Origin: JAJYQH01 sp036261615
GTDB taxonomy: Bacteria; Actinomycetota; Actinomycetes; Propionibacteriales; Propionibacteriaceae
Length of the DNA stretch: 56,764 bases
Assembly: GCA_036261615.1 (NCBI GenBank)
Contig: DATAKK010000027.1
Span: 1 to 56,764, forward strand
Direction of reading: 5' to 3'
Part shown: positions 7,485 to 15,526 of the stretch, one piece after another
Position numbering within the stretch: position 1 is the stretch's first letter
Layout: every line of letters starts with the position of its first letter
Notes under the pieces: model-generated
The model's database searches: none
Told to the model about the DNA's origin: nothing
Seen by the model: the letters and a program-made list of their open reading frames with translations, nothing else
Position numbers and translations under genes: made by a program

Positions 7485-9198
7485 CACCTCAGACCTGTGG
7501 TGGAAGACGGCGGTGATCTACTGCCTCGACGTGGAGACCTTCTTCGACTCCAACGGCGACGGGTGCGGAGACATGGCCGGCCTGGCCGAGCGGATCGACT
7601 ACCTCGCCGAACTCGGAGTCACCTGCCTGTGGCTCATGCCCTTCTACCCGACGGCACACCGCGACGACGGCTACGACATCACCGACTTCTTCGGGGTCGA
7701 TCCCCGCTTCGGCCACCATGGCGACTTCGTCGAGGTCATCCGGATGGCGCAGGACCGTGGGCTCCGGGTGATCGTCGACCTCGTCGTCAACCACACCTCC
7801 GACCAGCATCCCTGGTTCAAGGCCGCCCGCTCCTCCACCGACAACCCGTTCCGGGACTTCTACGTCTGGCGCTCCGACCCCCCGCCCGACACGTCCAGCG
7901 AGGTCGTGTTCCCCGACCAGGAACAGTCGATCTGGACCCTGGACGACAGGACCGGCGAGTGGTACCTCCACCACTTCTACCGGAGCCAGCCCGACCTCAA
8001 CGTCGCCAACCCGAAGGTCCGCGACGAGATCGCCAAGGTCATCGGGTTCTGGTTGCACCTCGGCATCAGCGGTTTCCGGGTGGACGCCGTCCCCTACTTC
8101 CTGTCGCTCGAGGGCGTGCGCAAGGACGAACTGGAGAAGTTCCGCAACCCACACGACTACCTCCGCGCCCTGCGGCGGTTCATGGGACGCCGGCGCGGCG
8201 ACTCGGTGCTGCTCGGGGAGGTGAACCTGCCCTACGACGAGCAGCTCACCTACTTCGGCGGCGCCCAGGGCGACGAACTCACCCTCATGTTCGACTTCGT
8301 GCTCATGCAGAACCTCTACCTCGCGATGGCGCGACGGGACGCCGGCCCGATCGCCACCACCCTGCGCAACCGCCCGCCGCTACCGCCCGACAGCCAGTGG
8401 GCGACCTTCGTCCGGAATCACGACGAGCTGACCCTCGACAAGCTGAGCGAGGAGGAGCGGCAGGAGGTGTTCCGGGCCTTCGGGCCCGACCCGGAGATGC
8501 AGGTGTACGGCCGGGGGCTCAGGCGCCGCGTGCCGCCGATGCTCGACGGCGATCCCCGGCGGATCCGGCTCATGTACTCCCTGCTGTTCGCCCTGCCCGG
8601 AAGTCCCGTCCTGTTCTACGGCGAGGAGATCGGCATGGGCGAGAACCTCGCGCTCGAGGGGCGGATGGCGGTGCGGACGCCGATGCAGTGGGCCGACGAT
8701 CCGAACGGGGGCTTCTCCACCGCACGGCCGGGCAAGCTGGTGAGCCGCCTCCCCGAGGGCGGCTACGGGCCCCAGCACGTGAACGTGGCGAGTTCGCGGC
8801 GCGACGCCGACTCCCTGCTCAACTTCGTGCGGTTGCTGGCCAAGCGTTACCGCGAGTGCCCCGAGCTGGGGTGGGGCGACGCCGAGGTGCTCGACCAGCC
8901 CCGCCCCTCGGTGCTGGCCCTGCGCCGCACGTGGGAGGACGCCTCGATGGTGGCGTTGCACAACCTGTCGGCGGAGGCCGTCACCGTGCCGCTCACCCTC
9001 GGGGAGCCACCCGTCAACACCTCGGGCGAGCGGGAGCCCGACTGGGAGGGGGTCGTGCTCGTCGACCTCCTCGCGTCCGGCCAGTTCCCCGACGAGGGGG
9101 TTCCGGTCGGCGCCGACGGGACGGTCGAACTCCCGCTCAATGGGTACGGCCACGCGTGGCTGCGGATCCAGCGACGAGGTCAGCGGCGGCTGGTTTGA
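7471..9198 (+). CDS. GH13 alpha-amylase family enzyme, trehalose-synthase-like
   Basis: A 575-residue glycoside hydrolase family 13 protein. The four conserved regions are present: DLVVNH (region I), GFRVDAVP with nucleophile Asp205, LLGEVN with acid/base Glu250, and FVRNHDE with Asp318. The N-terminal FFDSNGDGCGDMAGL and the DQHPWF segment resemble trehalose synthases (maltose alpha-glucosyltransferases), but typical TreS segments after the nucleophile (NLPE-THE and AEANQW) are different here, so the reaction could differ. There is no fused maltokinase domain. Start ATG 7471 follows GGAGG. It is the last gene of the NRAMP-like operon and is followed by a strong bidirectional hairpin. Trehalose or maltose metabolism under ionic or osmotic stress would fit but is inference. 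Confidence 0.85.
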   Translation: MRITDTSDLWWKTAVIYCLDVETFFDSNGDGCGDMAGLAERIDYLAELGVTCLWLMPFYPTAHRDDGYDITDFFGVDPRFGHHGDFVEVIRMAQDRGLRVIVDLVVNHTSDQHPWFKAARSSTDNPFRDFYVWRSDPPPDTSSEVVFPDQEQSIWTLDDRTGEWYLHHFYRSQPDLNVANPKVRDEIAKVIGFWLHLGISGFRVDAVPYFLSLEGVRKDELEKFRNPHDYLRALRRFMGRRRGDSVLLGEVNLPYDEQLTYFGGAQGDELTLMFDFVLMQNLYLAMARRDAGPIATTLRNRPPLPPDSQWATFVRNHDELTLDKLSEEERQEVFRAFGPDPEMQVYGRGLRRRVPPMLDGDPRRIRLMYSLLFALPGSPVLFYGEEIGMGENLALEGRMAVRTPMQWADDPNGGFSTARPGKLVSRLPEGGYGPQHVNVASSRRDADSLLNFVRLLAKRYRECPELGWGDAEVLDQPRPSVLALRRTWEDASMVALHNLSAEAVTVPLTLGEPPVNTSGEREPDWEGVVLVDLLASGQFPDEGVPVGADGTVELPLNGYGHAWLRIQRRGQRRLV

Positions 9199-9205
9199 CG
9201 ACGAA

Positions 9206-9237
9206 GGTCCCCGGCCGCGAGTAGGCGACCGGGGACC
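9206..9237. terminator. Bidirectional hairpin terminator
   Basis: GGTCCCCGG and CCGGGGACC form a nine-pair perfect stem around a 14-base loop. It lies between the convergent ends of the GH13 gene and the secreted repeat protein gene. Confidence 0.75.
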
Positions 9238-9255
9238 CCGACGGAACCCCGCGGC

Positions 9256-10992
9256 TCAGCCGATCTTGGTCCAGGTGCCGCAGCCCTCGGAGTAGAAGCC
9301 CGCGTCGCTCGCCTGGATCGAGACCGTGGGGCTGGTCACCCCGAAGTCGTTGGCGAGAACGGTGGACGCGTCCGCGTTGAAGCCCGACAGCCGCACCCAG
9401 TAGCAGGACGACCCGCCGGCGGCCCTCCACACTCCGGGCGCGATGTCGGTGTTGACGATCATCGTGCCCGGTCCGAAGCCGGCGGTGGGCGAGGACGTGA
9501 TCGGTGACAGGTCGGTCGTCCACCAGCCGCAGTGGTCGGTGTAGAACCCCGCGTCCGAGGGCTCGATGGTCACGACGTCGTGGAAATCGGTCTCGTTGTT
9601 CGCGATGATGTCGCTCGCCGCCCCCGAGAATCCGGAGTCGCGCTCCCAATAGCAGCTCGTCGCATTGGTCGTCGTCCGGTAGGTGCCGGCGACGATATCG
9701 GTGCCCACGACGAAGCCGCCCGAGCCACTGAAGGTGTGGAAATCGCTCCGGTAATAACCCGCGACGTCGGCCACCAATTGGGCCGTACCGCCGCTGTTGT
9801 TGGTGAGTGCGATCTTGCCGTTGGCGCCCAGCTTCACCGTGACGAGATTCGCGCGGGTGTCACCGGCCGGGTAATTGAGGTTGGACGCCGACGGTTTGGT
9901 CGTCTGGTCGGGGTACACCGTGACGTAGCCCGACTTCTGGGCATTGGTCACGGTGACGTTCAGCACCACCGCCCACACGCCCTGGGCCGGCACCTGCGCC
10001 CTGGTGGTGATCTGGACGTAGACGGTCTTGTTCGAGCCCACGGGCCCGGTCGCGCCGAGGCTCTTGCGGGTGTCGAGCACGCGGGTCGGACTCAGCGACA
10101 CGAACGACCCGACGGCGCTCGGGGCGCCCGCGAGGTAGTAGCCGGCGACATCGGCAACGAGCTGGACCGTGGCCAGGTTGTTGTTGGTCATCGCGACCTT
10201 GCCGTTGGCGCCCAGCTTGACGGTGACCAAGTTGGCCCGGGTGTCGCCCTTGGGATAGTTGAGGTTCGAGGCGGTCGGCTTGGCCGTCTGGTCGGGGTAC
10301 ACCGTGACGTAGCCGGAGCCCTTCGCTTCGGTCTCGGTCACGTTGAGCACCACGGCCGACACGCCACTGGCCGGGACGCCGGCCATGCCGCTGATCTGGA
10401 CGTGGATCGTCGAGTTCGGGGCGACCGGTCCGGTCGCGCCGAGGCTCTTGCGGGTGTCGAGGACGCGGGTCGGGCTCAGCGAGGCGAAGGCCCCGGGAAT
10501 GGACGGTGCGCCGGACACGAAGTAGCCCGCCACGTCGGCGACGAGTTGGACGGTGCCGCCGCTGGTGTTGCTCAGCACGATCCCTCCGGTCGGGCCGAGC
10601 TTGACGGTGACCAGGTTGGCCCGGGTGTCACCGGGCGGAAAGTTGAGGTTCGATGCGGTGGGCCGGGGCGTCCCGTCGTCGGGGTAGACCGTGATGTAGC
10701 CCGACCTCGGTGCGTCGGTGACCGTGACATTGAGCACGACGGCCGACACCCCGGAATCGGGAACGCCCGCACGTCCGGTGACCTGCACGTGAATGGTGGA
10801 ATCGGATCCGACGGGCCCGCTCGCCCCATTTCCGGTGCGCGTATCGAGAATCCGCGCCGGCCTGAGCGACACGAAAGTCCCTGCATCTCCCACGGCCGCC
10901 GCCGGCACCGGCCGCCAGCCAGGAAGCGCCGCAATCACGATGAGGAGCGCGGCCAGCCGCGCCCATCGAACAACCCATTTCCGCCGCACCAT
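9256..10992 (-). CDS. Secreted repeat protein with three ~130-residue repeats and two C-terminal Cys repeats
   Basis: A 578-residue exported protein. Residues 1-33 are a signal peptide: Arg-rich start, hydrophobic core LAALLIVIAALPG and an AAA cleavage area. Then follow three tandem repeats of about 130 residues (from about 39, 168 and 297), each with a SL-PTRVLDTR start, AVVLNVT, SGYVTVYPD, TASNLN, DTRANLVTVKLG and a VQLVADVAGYY end. Residues 426-578 hold two copies of a shorter module with TDI-G-YR, CYW and DAGFY followed by a second Cys, probably a disulphide-bonded beta domain. Such repeats are known from actinobacterial surface proteins, often beside enzyme domains, but no enzyme domain is present here. 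Start ATG 10992 has GGAG seven bases upstream; GTG 11022 is the alternative. Cell-surface adhesion or carbohydrate binding is possible but unproven. Confidence 0.85.
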   Translation of the reverse strand: MVRRKWVVRWARLAALLIVIAALPGWRPVPAAAVGDAGTFVSLRPARILDTRTGNGASGPVGSDSTIHVQVTGRAGVPDSGVSAVVLNVTVTDAPRSGYITVYPDDGTPRPTASNLNFPPGDTRANLVTVKLGPTGGIVLSNTSGGTVQLVADVAGYFVSGAPSIPGAFASLSPTRVLDTRKSLGATGPVAPNSTIHVQISGMAGVPASGVSAVVLNVTETEAKGSGYVTVYPDQTAKPTASNLNYPKGDTRANLVTVKLGANGKVAMTNNNLATVQLVADVAGYYLAGAPSAVGSFVSLSPTRVLDTRKSLGATGPVGSNKTVYVQITTRAQVPAQGVWAVVLNVTVTNAQKSGYVTVYPDQTTKPSASNLNYPAGDTRANLVTVKLGANGKIALTNNSGGTAQLVADVAGYYRSDFHTFSGSGGFVVGTDIVAGTYRTTTNATSCYWERDSGFSGAASDIIANNETDFHDVVTIEPSDAGFYTDHCGWWTTDLSPITSSPTAGFGPGTMIVNTDIAPGVWRAAGGSSCYWVRLSGFNADASTVLANDFGVTSPTVSIQASDAGFYSEGCGTWTKIG

Positions 10993-11008
10993 TGCGATCT
11001 CCGAATCT

Positions 11009-11045
11009 GGTGCTCCCCGCACCCGAATGTGGTGCTCCCCGCACC
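11009..11045. repeat. Two direct copies of a 15-bp inverted-repeat element upstream of the secreted protein gene
   Basis: GGTGCTCCCCGCACC occurs at 11009-11023 and again at 11031-11045, seven bases apart. Each copy is itself a small hairpin (GGTGC/GCACC). The pair lies 17 bp upstream of the chosen start of the secreted repeat protein, so it is in the likely promoter or leader. Confidence 0.8.
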
Positions 11046-11166
11046 TCGGCGCTCATGAAAGCACACACGTGGCTCGCGGAAATGGGGGGGGTGAGTTAAG
11101 GAGGTCGCGGCAGCCCCAGAATCGTCGAGCGAAGCCGGCGGGGTCCGACCCCGCTTCTGCGAAATC

Positions 11167-11219
11167 TGCACCACCTGCCACACCCGCTCGCCCCGCACAG
11201 GGGTGTGGCAGGTGGTGCA
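11167..11219. repeat. Perfect 19-bp inverted repeat with a 15-base loop
   Basis: TGCACCACCTGCCACACCC at 11167-11185 is exactly complementary to 11201-11219. The loop is 15 bases. No T run follows on either strand, so it is not a textbook terminator. It lies between the zinc-ribbon gene and the secreted protein gene, both on the minus strand. Confidence 0.85.
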
Positions 11220-11304
11220 CATGACGCAGGATCTCCCCCGCACCGGCCCCCGTCATCGACGTAGCGGGGCGGACGCCCTCCACCATCCCGGGGGGCGGTT
11301 CACC

Positions 11305-11508
11305 TCACGGGCGGGTGCCGGTGAACCCGCAGGCGGGATTGGTGCACTTGAGGGAGGAGAACCTCGCGTAACCGGGGGGCGGGAACGGCCCGTCGTTGTA
11401 CACGGGCGAGCTGTCCCACACGACGGCGAGGCGTCCTCCGCACTGACGGCAGGGCGGCAGGCTGCGCTCGTAGGCCTCCTGCTGGCTGGGTGACCGCGGT
11501 TCCTCCAT
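11305..11508 (-). CDS. Small zinc-ribbon protein of unknown function
   Basis: A 67-residue protein with two cysteine pairs, C20-x2-C23 and C55-x4-C60, as in zinc ribbons. The region between them is rich in Pro, Gly and aromatic residues. The start ATG 11508 has no good ribosome binding site, which lowers confidence. It lies alone upstream of the large inverted repeat. I do not recognise the family. Confidence 0.55.
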   Translation of the reverse strand: MEEPRSPSQQEAYERSLPPCRQCGGRLAVVWDSSPVYNDGPFPPPGYARFSSLKCTNPACGFTGTRP

Positions 11509-11576
11509 GCGCCGACACTAGCCGCAGGGGTGGTCCCCGCAAAGGGCACGGGAAGGGCCTGGGCCAGAACGAACGA

Positions 11577-11605
11577 CTCCCCCGCCGATGACACCGACGG
11601 GGGAG
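11577..11605 (-). terminator. Terminator of sigA
   Basis: On the minus strand CTCCCCCGTCGGT pairs with ATCGGCGGGGGAG (13 pairs including two G-T), with a three-base loop, and is followed by TCGTTCGTT. It lies 45 bp after the sigA stop codon. Confidence 0.75.
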
Positions 11606-11649
11606 CAGTCGTGGCCGCGCCGCACGGGATTCCCGCGGCGCGCCCGGGC

Positions 11650-13194
<1,545 letters not shown>

Positions 13195-13466
13195 CTGGAA
13201 CGTCCTCTCGAAGCTGTCAGGGTGCTTGAGGGCGCAGCCGGGCCCGCAGGAGTCAAGGGCCGCACCTGCAGTCATTCTGTCACGCCCACCCAAATGGGCA
13301 GAATCCGGGCGGGGGCGGGTCGGAACCACCCTGGGTCTGATTGTCCGCTCAGGGTGAACTCAGGGGAAAACCGCCGCAGGGCGTGCATCATTTCCACGCG
13401 TCCGGTCGTTGTGTCTGACGAAGGGCCGCCCGCACACGGCGGGTCCACACCGACGGAAGGACCATC

Positions 13467-14387
13467 GTGGAGTCACGCACACGTGTTCGCAGCACCGAAG
13501 GCATCGACGGTAAGGACGCCGTCGGCCTCTACCTCGATGAGATCGCCCGCACACCGCTGTTGACCGCCGAGGAAGAGGTCGAACTCGCCCGCACCATCGA
13601 GGCCGGGCTGTACGCCCAAGAGGTGCTCGACGGCGAGGTGACCTCTCGGGTCGGCGCCAGCGACGAGGAACTCGCCGCGCTGGTCGCGGCCGGCCACGAT
13701 GCCATGCAGCGCTTCGTCAAGGCGAACCTCCGGCTGGTCGTCTCCGTCGCCCGCAAGTACGGGCGCTCGCAGATGCCGCTGCTCGACCTCGTCCAGGAGG
13801 GCAACACGGGCCTCATCCGGGCCGTCGAGAAGTTCGACTACACCAAGGGCTTCAAGTTCTCGACCTACGCCACCTGGTGGGTGCGCCAGTCGATCAGCCG
13901 CGGCATCGCGCAGCAGGGGCGGATCGTGCGCCTCCCCGTGCACGTCGCCGAGCAGATCAACCAGGTGTCGGCCGTGCGTCGCACGCTCGAGCGCCGGCTC
14001 GGCCGCGACCCCGAGACCTTCGAGATCGCCGAGGAACTCGGCCTCGAGGAGGACCGGGTCATCGAGTTGATCCGATACTCCCGCGATCACGTGAGCCTGG
14101 ACGCGCCGGTCGAGGAGGACGGTGACACCGCCCTCGGCGACCTCATCGCCCGCGAGACCGCGCCCGGTCCCGACGAGGTGGTGCTCGACGCGCAGGACCT
14201 CGCCCGGCTGGAGGAACTGCTCTCGACCCTCGACGAGCGCTCCGCCGACGTCGTCCGCCGCCGCTACGGCCTGCTCGACGGCCGCCAGGCCAAGCTCGCC
14301 GACATCGGCGCGGTGTGGGGCATCACCGCCGAGCGCGTCCGCCAGATCGAGCGGCACGCCCTGGAGACCCTCCGCACCGCAGCCTGA
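13467..14387 (+). CDS. sigB: Group 2 (SigB/HrdD-type) RNA polymerase sigma factor
   Basis: A 306-residue sigma-70 factor that lacks the acidic N-terminal region of SigA but keeps regions 1.2 to 4: DAVGLYLDEIARTPLL, NLRLVVSVARKYG, LVQEGNTGLIRAVEKFDY, STYATWWVRQSISRGI and ITAERVRQIERHAL. This makes it a non-essential, SigA-like alternative factor that reads similar promoters, usually in stress or stationary phase. Start GTG 13467 follows GGAAGGA. It is divergent from sigA across 272 bp and is followed by a hairpin and two large palindromes. The name sigB is by family; hrdD would be an equal name. Confidence 0.88.
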   Translation: MESRTRVRSTEGIDGKDAVGLYLDEIARTPLLTAEEEVELARTIEAGLYAQEVLDGEVTSRVGASDEELAALVAAGHDAMQRFVKANLRLVVSVARKYGRSQMPLLDLVQEGNTGLIRAVEKFDYTKGFKFSTYATWWVRQSISRGIAQQGRIVRLPVHVAEQINQVSAVRRTLERRLGRDPETFEIAEELGLEEDRVIELIRYSRDHVSLDAPVEEDGDTALGDLIARETAPGPDEVVLDAQDLARLEELLSTLDERSADVVRRRYGLLDGRQAKLADIGAVWGITAERVRQIERHALETLRTAA

Positions 14388-14401
14388 CACCCAGAACCAG
14401 C

Positions 14402-14433
14402 GCGGCTCCGTCTTTCCCCCGGACGGGGCCGCG
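14402..14433 (+). terminator. Terminator of the sigB-like gene
   Basis: GCGGCTCCGTC and GACGGGGCCGC pair over 11 positions with one T-G pair, around TTTCCCCCG. It begins 15 bp after the stop codon. Confidence 0.7.
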
Positions 14434-14460
14434 CTCCATGTCCGGACGCAGGCAGGGCGC

Positions 14461-14498
14461 TGTCCCCTTGAGGGTCGATGTCGACCCTCAAGGGGACA
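14461..14498. repeat. Perfect 18-bp palindrome (copy 1)
   Basis: TGTCCCCTTGAGGGTCGA is followed by TG and then by its exact reverse complement. This is almost gap-free dyad symmetry over 38 bp in the region between two convergent genes. Confidence 0.85.
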
Positions 14499-14522
14499 CT
14501 GTCCGGTTCGGGTTCGGGGCCC

Positions 14523-14560
14523 TGTCCCCTTCCGGGTCGATGTCGACCCACAACAGGGCA
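14523..14560. repeat. Degenerate second copy of the same palindrome
   Basis: The left arm TGTCCCCTTCCGGGTCGA and the central TCGATGTCGACCC match copy 1, but the right outer arm has diverged. The two copies are 62 bp apart from start to start. They may be members of a dispersed extragenic palindrome family. Confidence 0.65.
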
Positions 14561-14602
14561 CTGCCCAGTCGGTGTTGCCGCGGGGTTCTGTCGCCGGTCG
14601 GG

Positions 14603-15481
14603 TCAGGGGTTGCCCACCAGCCGGATCAGCCCCTCCTGTGCGGTCGAGGCGACCAGCCTGCCGTCCTGGAACAGCCGGCCCTGCGAGAACCCGAGGGCGT
14701 GGGACGCCGACGGCGACACCTGGTCGTAGAGCAGCCACTCGTCCGCGCGCATCCGGCGGTGGAACCACATGGCGTGGTCGATGGACGCCGACTGCAGGTT
14801 GGGCGAGAGGAACGCCACCTGGTGCGGCACGGTCGAGACGCTCAGCAGGCTGAGGTCGGACAGGTACGCCAGCAGGGCCTCGTGCAGGCGGTGCTCCGCG
14901 GCCCCGGGGACGCCGGGATCGTCGAGCCGGTCGGTGGTGCGGATCCACAGCCGCATGTGCGCGCCGTGCGAGCGGGGCTCGATCCCCCCGCCGGGCCCGG
15001 AGGTGCCGGCGATGCGGACGTCGAGGGCGTCCCACTCGCGCCACAGCGGCGAGTCGCCGAACCGCGACCGCATCGTGTCGGCGAACCCGGGACACTCGTC
15101 GGGAGCCGGCACCTCGGGCATGACGTCGTGGTGGTCGAGGCCCGGCTCGCCGATGTGGAAGGACGCCGACACCTGGCAGATCACCTTCCCGGCCTGGCGC
15201 GCCTCCACCCGCCTCGAGCTGAAGGTGTTGCCGTCCCGCAGGTTCTCGACCGAGTAGAGGATCGGTCGCTCCACCCGGCCGGGCCGCAGGAAGTAGGCAT
15301 GCAGGGAGTGCAGCGCCCGTTCGTCGACCACGGTGTCGTAGGCCGCGGTGATCGCCTGGGCGAGCACGAGCCCGCCGAAGGTGCGTTGCAGGTTCGACAG
15401 CAGCTGGTGGCCCCGGAACAGCCCGACCTCGAGCGGTTCCAGACGCAGCAGGTCGACGAGTTCGGCGGTCGTTTCGGGCAT
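14603..15481 (-). CDS. tesB: Acyl-CoA thioesterase II (TesB)
   Basis: A 292-residue double hot-dog thioesterase that hydrolyses acyl-CoA to free acid and CoA. The N-terminal half has QRTFGGLVLAQA and HSLHAYFLRPG; the C-terminal half has SIDHAMWFHR, which contains the catalytic Asp of TesB proteins, and LLYDQVSPSA. Length is normal. Start ATG 15481. It is convergent with the sigma factor gene across the palindromes, and it lies 45 bp downstream of hrpA on the same strand, so the two may be co-transcribed. Confidence 0.92.
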   Translation of the reverse strand: MPETTAELVDLLRLEPLEVGLFRGHQLLSNLQRTFGGLVLAQAITAAYDTVVDERALHSLHAYFLRPGRVERPILYSVENLRDGNTFSSRRVEARQAGKVICQVSASFHIGEPGLDHHDVMPEVPAPDECPGFADTMRSRFGDSPLWREWDALDVRIAGTSGPGGGIEPRSHGAHMRLWIRTTDRLDDPGVPGAAEHRLHEALLAYLSDLSLLSVSTVPHQVAFLSPNLQSASIDHAMWFHRRMRADEWLLYDQVSPSASHALGFSQGRLFQDGRLVASTAQEGLIRLVGNP

Positions 15482-15526
15482 GGGCCCACAATGCCATGGC
15501 CGGACCGGCGTCCCGGGGCGGGGCTG

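Noticed and set aside
13270..13300. Imperfect inverted repeat ATTCTG...CAGAAT upstream of sigA
   Set aside because: The arms need a five-base bulge and no -10/-35 relation could be shown, so it was not listed as a feature.
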